DNA from: Fallopia convolvulus
Taxonomy: Eukaryota; Streptophyta; Magnoliopsida; Caryophyllales; Polygonaceae
Assembly (NCBI GenBank): GCA_964016875.1
Contig: OZ024719.1
Location: 33,714,679 to 33,778,678, forward strand
DNA length: 64,000 nt
Direction of reading: 5' to 3'
Shown here in pieces: positions 10,673 through 20,400 of this stretch (its first letter is position 1; each line of letters opens with the position of its first letter). The notes beneath the pieces were generated by a model. It saw only the letters and a list, made by a program, of their open reading frames with translations, was not told the origin of the DNA and did not search any database. The position numbers were made by a program, and so were the translations under genes.

Positions 10673-10831
10673 CTAGCCTAGCCAAATTTGCGTTTGACGT
10701 TTTTATGGACAACGCCATATTTCTTTCACGCCCAACTTGCCTAACCAAGGCTATCATTGCATCTCGACCATCCCACACCCCTTTGTGAAGAAACTCAGCA
10801 GTAAAATCTTTCCTATGTACCTATTAATAAA
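10673..10831 (-). pseudogene. MULE transposase remnant (N-terminal part)
   Basis: On the minus strand the reading KDFTAEFLHKGVWDGRDAM continues into LVRQVGRERNMALSIKTSN. This is the N-terminal DNA-binding region of FAR1/MULE proteins and directly precedes the part at 7690-8452 once the family C insertion is removed. The upstream edge near 10831 is preceded by an AG on the minus strand and may be an exon start. The tell-tale is colinearity: N-terminal module here, cysteine/histidine module at 8430, DDE start at 7985. Confidence 0.65.
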
Positions 10832-10869
10832 TTAAAATTACTTTCAATTAAACTATGAATACACACACA

Positions 10870-11046
10870 CCGGGTACGACCCGCTGGAGGGGGTACCCTT
10901 TCATTCTCACACTGCGCAAATTTGGTGAAACCCTGCGCAAATCCTTACGCTTCGTGAAGCGTAACCCACCGGGTACGACCCGCTGGAGGGGGTACCCTTT
11001 CATTCTCACACTTCATAAAGTGTGACACTTCATGAAGTGTGAGATC
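10870..11046. repeat. Duplicated 43-bp module with short palindromes
   Basis: A module starting CCGGGTACGACCCGCTGGAG and containing GGTACC occurs at 10870-10912 and again, apparently identical, at 10969-11011. Between and after them are small inverted repeats: ACGCTTCGTGAAGCGT (10957-10972 region) and CACTTCATGAAGTG (11030-11045 region). The module is GC-rich compared with its AT-rich surroundings. I do not recognise the family; it may be a subterminal region of a DNA transposon. Confidence 0.6.
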
Positions 11047-11279
11047 CCATGTGCACGGGATGTTTTTTTGTGTGCAAAAAGAATAAGCCTAAAATCTAAG
11101 GAGAAAGAAGAGATTCGATTTGATTTGTTCATGATCAATTGAGAGTCTGAGGCTACCTTAGGAGATGCTCTGCCACTTACTTAATTGTTTTCTATACTAA
11201 CCAAGGCATGTATGTATTCGTACTATGATGGATTCATACGTGTCAATTTAAAGTTGATTAAAGTGTACATTGTAGGGAA
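11047..11279. other. Intergenic, no gene seen
   Basis: AT-rich sequence with no ORF or repeat that I can assign. The five bases before the Cassandra element are GGGAA. Confidence 0.5.
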
Positions 11280-12055
11280 TGTAAGGGTCGAGTCCTTAGA
11301 AGCGCTATCCCATACCAACCCGAGGACTTCCTAGGAGGTCACCCATCCTAGTACTAGTCTCGCCCTTGCACGCTTAACTTTTGAGTTCTTTGTTCTCCCT
11401 TGAGCCTAGAAAAGGAAGAGCTCTTGTTGACATGGGTGGCACCTCAATCCCTTATAAACTATCAGGGTGTTACAATCTCCCTCACTTAAACACTTGACGT
11501 CCTCGTCAAGGCCTAAGGACTGCCCTCTAGGTCGAGTGACTGCCCCCAAGTTAAGCCAACTCATAACCTAGAGTCGGCTCTGATACCATTTGTAAGGCAC
11601 GAGGCCTAAAAAGTGCTATCACATGCCAAGTTGAGGACTTGCCAGGAGGTCACCCATCCTAGTACTACTCTCACCCTTGCATGCTTAACTTCTGAGTTCT
11701 TTTTCCTCCCTCAAACTCAAAAAAGGAAGATCTCTTGTTGGTATGGGTATCACCTCAATCCCTTATAAACTATCGAGGTGTTACAATCTCTCCCACTTAA
11801 ACACTTGACGTCCTCGTCAAGGCCCAATGACCGCCCTCGGGGTCGAGTGACTGGCCTTCGGGCCAAGCCAAGTCGTAACTCGAAAGATGGCTCTGATACC
11901 ATTTGTAAGGCTCGAGGCCTTAAAAATTCTATCCCATGCCAACCCAAGGGACTTCCCAGGAGGTCGCCCATCCTGGTACTACTCTCGCCGTTTCATGAAG
12001 AGGTTTTTTGACATGAGGAGGACCTCGATTCCTTATAAACTATCGGGGTGTTACA
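11280..12055 (-). mobile_element. Cassandra TRIM with three LTRs
   Basis: Three copies of an LTR that reads TGTAACA...CTTACA on the element strand lie at 11280-11474 (195 bp), 11591-11785 (195 bp) and 11904-12055 (152 bp), with internal stretches of 116 and 118 bp between them. Each internal stretch has TGGTATCAGAG (tRNA-Met site) beside the LTR to its right and a purine-rich AAGTGAGGGAGAT-like tract beside the LTR to its left. The LTRs carry 5S rRNA-derived sequence, the hallmark of Cassandra. No protein is encoded; such elements rely on enzymes from others. Flanks share GGAA (GGGAA left, GGAAA right), an imperfect target duplication. Confidence 0.88.
11321..11389 (-). ncRNA. 5S rRNA-like segment in Cassandra LTR 1
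   Basis: On the minus strand this stretch contains AAGTTAAGCGTGCAAGGGCG and later TAGTACTAGGATGGGTGACC, matching the 3' half of plant 5S rRNA including the box C region, with some changes. Equivalent stretches occur in LTR 2 (about 11631-11700). In LTR 3 (about 11940-11990) roughly 43 bp are missing, including the AAGTTAAGCGTGC part. It is part of the retrotransposon, not a 5S gene. Confidence 0.75.
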
Positions 12056-12823
12056 GGAAAGACATGTAGTTGCATTCAAATGAAAGATTTCGATGATACA
12101 CCCAAAACATGTAATAATATGAAAGAGGTGAGAGTAGATTATATATAGCTCATTTGTATCTTTTAACATTAATTTTTAGCACTTATCTATTAAAAAAAAC
12201 AAAGATGTTTTTCATTATAATACCCAACATGTGTTTTTTTACTTTCACTTTTCATATGCATTTGAAAATATATTTTCTCCTAATCCTGTTTTTAAATAGA
12301 AATTTGTAGTGGAGGAGTGACTCATTTTTGAGGTGGTTCAAGAAAATATAAGGAGAAAAAAGAAAAAAAAAAGAAAAACATAGGCAAAGGATAGTTATTC
12401 CTTTTACATTAGAAAATGGTAGACACCTTTTAAAATAATAAAATTAAATAAAATAAAACATTAAGCATGGTATCCATATTTTCTGCATATAATTGACTTA
12501 TTAGTTAAAAACCATGAGATACTATTAAGTAACATATCTCTACGTATAAAAGAAGGAAATAATGTGATTTATCAACTTTGTTTCCATCATTTTTCATCAA
12601 TCCTAAAAGAATAAAAACAATGTGGCTAGATAAAGTGAAGGTTAGTTGTTAGCCAATTTACATGTTAGTCACGTAAAAGACAACTACGAATTTCGAAGAT
12701 GAGAAATGTAGTATAAACACGTTCCAGTTTCACATTAAAAGTATGATATATTTTAGATGTAATATGATGACTTATTAGTATTTTTTGCTCCACCTTTTTT
12801 GTAATGGCACATTAATGAAATGA
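12056..12823. other. AT-rich spacer, nothing recognised
   Basis: About 770 bp of AT-rich DNA with A-runs (near 12355-12385). I see no coding similarity, RNA gene or repeat. It ends at the TAGCT target duplication of element B1. Confidence 0.5.
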
Positions 12824-12828
12824 TAGCT

Positions 12829-14001
12829 TGATGCAGTGAAGCCTGCCCTGTCTCAAACCGACGTCGATGAGTTGATTCGAGTGCCTTCTGACGGACCAAT
12901 CACAAGAAGTCGAGCTAAGAAGATTGCTCAAGGCACAACAGCGATCTTGGTTCGATTGGCAGCGGTTATTGAAGAGCCTAGCAAGGCGAAGTGGGTCTCG
13001 TGCATTCGACATCAATTGAGCCCGGATTCTATGGATTGATAATATGAGGGCCGAAATGCACTATTTCTTTATTTAGAAACATATATTAGTTTGTCTCACT
13101 TTAGGGCTGAATTTAGTAAGTGACCGGGTGAGATGAATTGGTATATGGGTCAAAGTCAACCCTTTGACTTGACCATTCTAAATTGAAGAAAATATCTTAT
13201 TTATTTTATTATGAACAATTTCTATTTATTTTAATAATGTAGAGAAATCAGCCAATAGGCTTATGTTAGTTGGTTGATCTTCTCTCTCCTGGTTGTTAGA
13301 GATATTTTTAGTTTGTTAGAGATATTTTGAGTTTGTTAGGATTATTTCCTTAAATAAATAAATCAGCTATGATTTATTTTATTTAAGGGAATCTAGTTAG
13401 ATTTATTTAGATATTATTATATCTTGGGAAGCAAGCAAAGGAGACCCATTCTCCCCATCTAGGGCCGGCCACTCCCCTTCCTTGCTCCCCAAGGATTAGC
13501 TTTTGTATTCTCTATAAATACTTTTCAGTTTCATTAATAAAAAGACAGCTTGAGATTAGATAAACCCTAAGAAAGGTTTATCTAGTCCTTGGGATCAAAA
13601 ATACAATTGTGTTTGTGTGCATTGCAATCTCGAGATCATCATCATCAAATAGCCGAATTTTCTCTCTCTTGTTCTTAATTTCGAAATTCAGATTGGTTGA
13701 TAAGTTGTTCATCTAGTTTAGTTCTAGGTTGATTGTAAAGATCGATCCTAGTTCATCAATTGAATTTAGCGTTAGAGCCAATTCAATTGAACTATCTATT
13801 TGAATTCCTATATCAATTTCGATCAATTCATCATCAATCAATTTCAGATTCGTCATTCATTCATTCAATTGATTGTTCCTTGCGCATCAAGTTACTAAAT
13901 TTGAAAGCTTTGTAGGATTGAATTGATTTGCTGGCAAGATCGGGTTCCTGTGTGGTTAAATACGAGGTTTCTAAGGAGTAATCCGAGGCAATCACGTATC
14001 A
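12829..14001 (+). repeat. B1 5' LTR
   Basis: TGATGCAGTGAAGCC...ATCACGTATCA, 1173 bp. The first ~210 bp duplicate the polyprotein C-terminal coding region, so this LTR also shows a 67-codon open frame (12836-13039) that is only a copy of the protein tail. TATAAATA lies at 13513-13520, followed by the probable R/U5 region with AGGGTTTATC-like inverted pieces at 13560-13590. Confidence 0.93.
13513..13520 (+). promoter_or_regulatory. TATA box of B1 LTR
   Basis: TATAAATA in the context TATTCTCTATAAATACTTTT, a good plant TATA box. The same site is in the 3' LTR at 20898-20905 and in the B3 LTRs (minus strand, 57007-57014). Transcription would start some 30 bp downstream. Confidence 0.6.
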
Positions 14002-14003
14002 AG

Positions 14004-14017
14004 TGGTATTAGAATCC
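14004..14017 (+). promoter_or_regulatory. B1 primer binding site (degenerate)
   Basis: TGGTATTAGAATCC, two bases inside the LTR. It resembles the initiator tRNA-Met complement TGGTATCAGAGCC but has changes after the first six bases. B2 and B3 have TGGTATCATAATCC. Confidence 0.8.
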
Positions 14018-15066
14018 AGCGTCTCGCCAAGTAATTGTTTCATTCCTTAATTTGCTTTCTAATTAATTTGATTCAGTTTTTGATCCCAAAAATCCCCCCT
14101 TACCTAAAGTTTGAATTTTTGAGACCAAAGATTGAATTTTTCACCACCACCACCATAATTCCGCCACCCAACCACCACGAACCACCACCACCACACCAAA
14201 CTGGTGTCGCTCTAGGGCACCGCACCACCCCCCAGCCCTGTCCGAACCCACCCCCACAAACCCTAGCCAATTCGGAGACCCTAAACCCTAGATCGCACTC
14301 CACCCTTCTCGTAACCCTAACCCTAAATTGGCAGCCTAACCCTAACCCTAATTGGCGGCCAAACCCTAATCTGAAACCCTAAACCTAGTTCGAACCCTAC
14401 CAATCCCTCAAACCCTAGATCCAAATCCGCAAACCCTAACCCTAGCCCTCAGCCGAGATCACCAAACCCTAATTCCTTGTTGTTGCTTGCCCTCCAAGTA
14501 ATAACCCATCTAGGAGATTTTAAGGGATTTGTTGCATGCTTTTGGTTGAATTGGTTGAGTTTTGTTGCAATTAAGAGTAGCAATTGTCTTCCTACAATTT
14601 TTATGAGTTTTTATTTCATGTTGCATGATCAATAGAGATTCATATTGCTTGTTTGATATTTGCTAATTTCTGTCATTGCATCCCATCAAATTCGACCTAC
14701 CCCTTCTTCTTTTGTTAATTTGGCTTCTAGTTGGTTTCATTGCATGCTGAATTTTAGTTTTATTAACTTGCATAGAGTCAATTGAGAGATTGCATGTGTT
14801 GTAGAGCTCATAGAGGGATTATTTGCATTGCTTGTCTTATTGCATATTTGCCATTTGCTTAAGCTGCATATTTCCTCTAAATATCATTAGTATTCCATAC
14901 CTACACTATATCTACCATTTTACTCCCTCAAAACAGCCCAAAAACTGAATTAAGTTGATTGGATTGCTTTGAGGCAAGTTTTGGCTTGATCAAGGTGTGG
15001 TATTGCTTGTTGTGATTTACTTTAGAACATACTACTCTCTCTACCTTCTTGCTTGTTTCAGGAACA
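14018..15066 (+). other. B1 leader with telo-box cluster and possible splice acceptor
   Basis: About 1.05 kb of untranslated leader. At 14268-14475 the motif ACCCTAA occurs about nine times, several as AAACCCTAA, the plant telo-box. Just before the ATG the sequence TTGCTTGTTTCAG, preceded by a pyrimidine-rich stretch, looks like a 3' splice site. B2 and B3 have the same arrangement in their leaders. No convincing protein is encoded here. Confidence 0.65.
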
Positions 15067-17394
15067 ATGGTGATTCCATCAGAACCTAACCCAACTGAAT
15101 TGAGTCTCACTAAGGAGGCAATCGACTTCATTAGGTTGTCCATTAGTGAAGGTGTGCGCGATGGCCAGGCTCGAGCTGTAGAACTGGCCACGGCTGCATT
15201 GGCTCCACAACTAAAGCATTTAGAGGAACAACTTGCAATATTGGTTGATTCATCTCAAGCTAGTCGCAAGAGCACCCCTGCAGTCGATCTTACAAGTGAC
15301 CCAAATCAAGCCTCGGGTAGCGACAAAGGCAAGCAACAACTAGTGGATGACGAACATGATGTGCTTGCTAGCTACAACAAAGATAATGATCCCCCGGCTC
15401 ACTACTCCCCCACAGCAGGCCGAGGTAGAGGAAGAGGCATCGGGTCGAGGACTCCACCGGTTACTCATCAACAATTTTATAATCAGCCACAAAACCGGTA
15501 TCCTCAAGCCACTCATCAACAATACAACAACTCTTTTGATGATGTGACGTATGGTTATCCCGGGGAAGAAAGGCGCCCATGGCATCCTCCCCTAGATGAT
15601 TTCTATAACCAAGCTGAGGTTGTAGAAGATCTCCCACCAGCCTATGGAGTACAACGGCCGAACAACAACAACAACGTTAACCAAGTTGTAAATCAGATTG
15701 GGAAACGTGATATAAAGATCAAGATAGAACCATTCAATGGAGAGCTTAACCCGGAGAAGTATCTAGAGTGGGAACAAGCTACAAATTTCATTCTAGATCA
15801 CATGGGATATGAAGAATGGGAGAAAGTTGCTGTTGTTGTCATCCACTTTATTGGGACCGCTAGAAATTGGTGGTTTAGAATGAAGGAAGATCGAATTAGA
15901 AAGGCCTTACCACCAATTGAAACTTGGGGCCAGCTGAAGTTTGTAATGAGGAAGAAATATGTGCCTGAAGAGCATACCGAGCACATGAGATTGAAAGTTG
16001 TAACTTGCAAACAAGGCACCAAGTCTCCAACCGAGTACTTCAATGAGCTAGAGGATCTGAGTTTTAAAGCGGGAATTCATCATTCCCAACGGTCTCTAAG
16101 GACCCAATTCATGGCTGGACTGAATCAAAGCATTCAAGACACATTAGAGATTCAACAAATCAAGGATCTCAATGCCTTAGTACATTCAGCCCAACTACTC
16201 TATGAGCAGCAACAAAGGAAAAAGAAGGAAGCTTGGAATGCTACAAAAAGGTATGGTTCTAATCCTAGTTCAAATTCCAACTTTTATTCTTCTAACCCTT
16301 CTATGCAACAAAAGGGAGCTTCTAGCTCACCTAAACCAACAAGTTTTCAAGGCCAAAGGCGTCCCACCAATGGACCTCCAAACCAGCCTAGGGCACGTGA
16401 TTTAGTGTGCTACAAGTGTCAAGGAAGAGGTCATTATGCCAAGGATTGTCCAAATCTAAAGCAAGTGCTTCTCACCACCAATGGAGGATATGTGAGTGAT
16501 GAAGATATACCTCCAAATCAAGTGGAGGAGGACATCAATGGACAAGAAGAGGAGGGCGTAGAGGCCATTGAACCAGATTGCACCGAACAGCCTCTAACTT
16601 TGGTAACAATGCGTACTCTTACTTTACAAGAAACACCTAGGCTAGATCAAAGGGAAAACATTTTTCATACTAGGTGTACAGTAAAGAATCAAGTGTTATG
16701 CATGATAATTGATAGTGGTAGCTGCTGTAACATTATTAATGCTAAGGTAGTTGATCACTTGCAATTAAAAACCCAACCTAGGGCTACTAGTTATGGTCTC
16801 AATGGAATTAATGATTCAGAAGGTCCTAATCTTGTCACTCATCAGTGTTTAGTCCGTGTTGCTATTGGTACTTATGTTGATGATATTATGTGTGATGTAG
16901 TTAACATGGAATGCACTCATATTTTGTTAGGAAGACCATGGTTATTTGAGAGGAGAGTGATTTATGATGGCATGTTAAGCACCTATTCCTTTAACTATGA
17001 TGGGAGGAGAGTTTCTCTTCTACCCTTGTCTCCTCAACAAGTTTTACAGGATCAGGTACGGCGAGATCAAGCTAGGGCACTTAGGCGTGCCAAGGAAGAG
17101 AAAGCAGAGGCTGATTCCACGGCCAAAGTTGCGGCCCGGCGTTCGGCGCCCGACGCGTCGACAAATCCAAGCGGCGTTTCCCAGTCTCCACCCGAGCGTT
17201 CTGGATCAAATTTTGGGACAACATCAAACACAGGTGGGGCTACTGTTTGGGACGAAAAACGCCGAGAAAATCACCCTAAATCGTCCAAAGTGCCGTGCAA
17301 CAATACCAGCAATGCATCTGGGACGAAAACTGGGCTATCTCCCAATCCACTCGAGCGTTTTGGCTCAAATTTTGGGAGCAATTCCGAGACTTAG
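15067..17394 (+). CDS. B1 Gag-protease ORF, ended by TAG
   Basis: 775 codons from the ATG at 15067 (MVIPSEPNPTELSL); the upstream TTG is not a plausible plant start. The gag core lies around residues 220-380 (YLEWEQATNFIL, ARNWWFRMKEDRIR, GTKSPTEYFNELEDLSF). A CCHC knuckle CYKCQGRGHYAKDC is near 447 and the protease site MIIDSGSCCN near 546. The frame then passes a low-complexity linker rich in serine and proline and stops at TAG 17392-17394. In B2 the same codon is CAG (NSETQRATN), so this is one C-to-T change that separates protease from reverse transcriptase. The frame resumes directly afterwards. Confidence 0.9.
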   Translation: MVIPSEPNPTELSLTKEAIDFIRLSISEGVRDGQARAVELATAALAPQLKHLEEQLAILVDSSQASRKSTPAVDLTSDPNQASGSDKGKQQLVDDEHDVLASYNKDNDPPAHYSPTAGRGRGRGIGSRTPPVTHQQFYNQPQNRYPQATHQQYNNSFDDVTYGYPGEERRPWHPPLDDFYNQAEVVEDLPPAYGVQRPNNNNNVNQVVNQIGKRDIKIKIEPFNGELNPEKYLEWEQATNFILDHMGYEEWEKVAVVVIHFIGTARNWWFRMKEDRIRKALPPIETWGQLKFVMRKKYVPEEHTEHMRLKVVTCKQGTKSPTEYFNELEDLSFKAGIHHSQRSLRTQFMAGLNQSIQDTLEIQQIKDLNALVHSAQLLYEQQQRKKKEAWNATKRYGSNPSSNSNFYSSNPSMQQKGASSSPKPTSFQGQRRPTNGPPNQPRARDLVCYKCQGRGHYAKDCPNLKQVLLTTNGGYVSDEDIPPNQVEEDINGQEEEGVEAIEPDCTEQPLTLVTMRTLTLQETPRLDQRENIFHTRCTVKNQVLCMIIDSGSCCNIINAKVVDHLQLKTQPRATSYGLNGINDSEGPNLVTHQCLVRVAIGTYVDDIMCDVVNMECTHILLGRPWLFERRVIYDGMLSTYSFNYDGRRVSLLPLSPQQVLQDQVRRDQARALRRAKEEKAEADSTAKVAARRSAPDASTNPSGVSQSPPERSGSNFGTTSNTGGATVWDEKRRENHPKSSKVPCNNTSNASGTKTGLSPNPLERFGSNFGSNSET

Positions 17395-17406
17395 AGAGCT
17401 ACAAAT

Positions 17407-20400
17407 ATGGAAAAAGAACGCCTACAGAAAGAGCCAAAAATCGGCTTGAAAGGCAGTGTAGAAAAGCGCTCTCTTGTGACTCAGTCTAGTATTTCTTTCC
17501 CTAACTCTTCTTGCTTACTTCTTATGAGGAAAGAGATACTTATTATTAGTCAAGATATTTCACATCTTCCAAAGTGTCTACAGGATCTATTACAGGAGTT
17601 TGAAGATGTGATGCCTGAAGAGTTGCCAGAAGGCCTTCCACCAATTAGAGGCATTGAGCATCAAATCGATTTGGTGCCCGGCGCTTCATTACCAAACCGT
17701 GCAGCCTATAGAGCAAGTCCAGATGAGACTGCTGAGCTTCAAAGACAAGTGCAAGATCTCATGGACAAAGGCTATGTGCGTGAATCTCTCAGCCCATGCG
17801 CGATTCCGGTGATTTTGGTGCCAAAGAAGGATGGCACATGGAGAATGTGTGTTGATTGTAGAGCGATCAACCAAATAAGAGTTAAGTACCGTCACCCCAT
17901 TCCTAGACTAGATGATATGCTTGATGAGTTACATGGTGCTAATTTCTTTTCTAAAATTGATTTAAGAAGTGGGTACCATCAAATTAGGATGAGGGAAGGG
18001 GATGAATGGAAAACTGCCTTTAAAACTAAGTATGGCTTATATGAATGGTTAGTAATGCCTTTTGGATTAACTAATGCACCTAGTACCTTTATGAGGCTTA
18101 TGAACCATGTCTTAAGAAGATACTTAGGCAGATTTGTTGTAGTCTACTTTGATGATATCTTAATCTATAGCAAAACCATGGATGAACATGTAGATCATCT
18201 TAGGGCTGTTTTGGACACTTTAAGGTTAGAAAAGCTTTATGTTAACTTGAAAAAGTGTTCTTTTTGCTCCGAGTCTACCATTTTTCTTGGTTTTGTTGTG
18301 TCTAAAGGTGGATTGAAGGTAGATGAAGACAAGATCAAGGCAATCAAAGAATGGCCCCAGCCGACCACACCAACAATGGTCAGATCATTTCTCGGCTTGG
18401 CTGGCTTCTACAGGAGATTTGTGCGTGATTTTAGCACAATTGCAGCCCCCCTCCACGAGCTTACAAAGAAGGATACGGCCTTTAAATGGAGGGAGCAACA
18501 AGAGGAAGCCTTCAACACTTTGAAGGACAGATTATGCCACGCCCCAGTGTTTCAACTCCCTGACTTTTCCAAGGCGTTTGAGATAGAGGTGGACGCTTCT
18601 GGACATGGCATAGGAGGCGTGCTCTTACAAGACAAGAAACCCATTGCTTATTTTAGTGAAAAGCTTAGTGGGGCTGAGTTGAATTACCCTACTTATGATA
18701 AAGAGTTGTATGCTTTAATTAGGGTCCTGAAAACTTGGTCTCATTATTTGTGGCCTAAAGAGTTTGTAATCCATTCTGATCATGAGGCCTTGAAGTACTT
18801 GAAAGGCCAATCCAGACTCAGTAGGCGACATGCAAGATGGGTTGAATTCATGGAGACCTTTCCTTATGTTGTTAAACATAAGAAAGGCAAGGAGAATGTG
18901 GTAGCTGACGCCCTTTCTCGGAGGTATGTACTCTTGAACCTATGTGATGTTAAGATCCTTGGATTTGCAATGATTAGGGAATTATATGCTAGTGACCCTC
19001 ACTTTGCTGAAATCTATAAGAATTGCATGTCTAGGGGTGAAATAGATACCTACTTTATTGATGATGGATACTTGTTTAAAGCTGGTAAATTGTGCATTCC
19101 TTCATCTAGTATACGTAGGCTTCTAACTAAAGAGGTTCATGAATCAAGAGGACATAGGGGTTTAGAAAAGACTTTAGAAGGTTTAAAAGAACACTACTAT
19201 TGGCCTAAAATGAGTAATTATGTGCTGAGATTTGTCAAGAGTTGTGTTGTTTGTGCTAAAGCTAAGTCTAGACTTCACCCACATGGTTTGTACCAGCCTT
19301 TACCCATTCCTAGTTCACCTTGGGAAGACATTTCTATGGATTTCATTGTAGGTTTGCCTAGAACTAGGAAGGGTAGAGATTCTATCTTTGTAGTGGTAGA
19401 TAGATTTTCCAAAATGGCTCACTTTATTCCATGTCACACGACTGATGATGCTGTGCATATTGCTGATTTGTTCTTTAGGGAAATTGTTAGATTGCATGGC
19501 ACTCCTTGTTCTATTGTGTCAGATCGTGATGCTAAATTTTTGAGTTATTTTTGGAAGAGTCTATGGTCTAAATTGGGAACTAAATTGCTGTTTTCTACCT
19601 CATGTCACCCACAAACTGATGGGCAAACGGAAGTTACTAATCGAACGTTAGGGGTTTTACTTAGAACTATGCTTAAAGCTAACCTCAAACGTTGGGAAGA
19701 TGTGTTGCCTTTTGTGGAGTTTGCTTATAACAGGTCAATCCATTCAGCCACAAAGATGACCCCTTTTGAGGTTGTTTATGGGCTGAATCCGAGGACGCCG
19801 GTGGATATGACGCCTCAGCCATACAAGGGAAAAGAGAGTTTTGAAGCTAACAAGAGGGCTGAGTTTGTGAAGAAGCTACATGAGAGGACGAAGATGCACT
19901 TGGAGAGGAAATCCATGAAGTACAAGGCCCATGCTGATAAGGGAAGGAGACAGGTTATCTTTGAAGAAGGAGATCTTGTTTGGGTGCATCTAAGGAAGGA
20001 AAGGTTCCCAAATCAAAGGAAGAACAAGTTAGATCAGAGAGGAGATGGACCATTTCGTATCATCAGGAGAATCGGCCCTAATGCATATCATGTTGACATG
20101 CCTGGTGAGTATGGTGTCCATCCGACTTTTAATGTGGCTGATCTATCTCTTTATGTGCCAGATTTTGATTCCGACGTCGAATCAGAGACGATTCGAGCTC
20201 AAGTGGAGGAGAATGATGCAGTGAAGCCTGCCATGTCTCAAACCGACGTCGATGAGTTGATTCGAGTGCCTTCTGACGGACCAATCACAAGAAGTCGAGC
20301 TAAGAAGATTGCTCAAGGCACAACAGCGATCTTGGTTCGATTGGCAGCGGTTATTGAAGAGCCTAGCAAGGCGAAGTGGGTCTCGTGCATTCGACATCAA

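Noticed and set aside
11321..11389. 5S rRNA gene
   Set aside because: Only part of the 5S sequence is present, inside a repeated LTR with primer binding sites and terminal TGT...ACA, so it is a Cassandra LTR.
12836..13039. Small protein in the B1 5' LTR
   Set aside because: It is the LTR copy of the polyprotein C-terminus and has no start or promoter of its own. The same applies to 57488-57691.
14035..14382. Histidine/proline-rich 115-codon frame in the B1 leader
   Set aside because: Low-complexity CCACCACCA and ACCCTAA repeats create it; B2 and B3 do not keep the frame.
17392..17394. Programmed stop-codon readthrough in family B
   Set aside because: B2 has an uninterrupted frame, and B3 has its stop at another position, so ordinary nonsense mutations are simpler.
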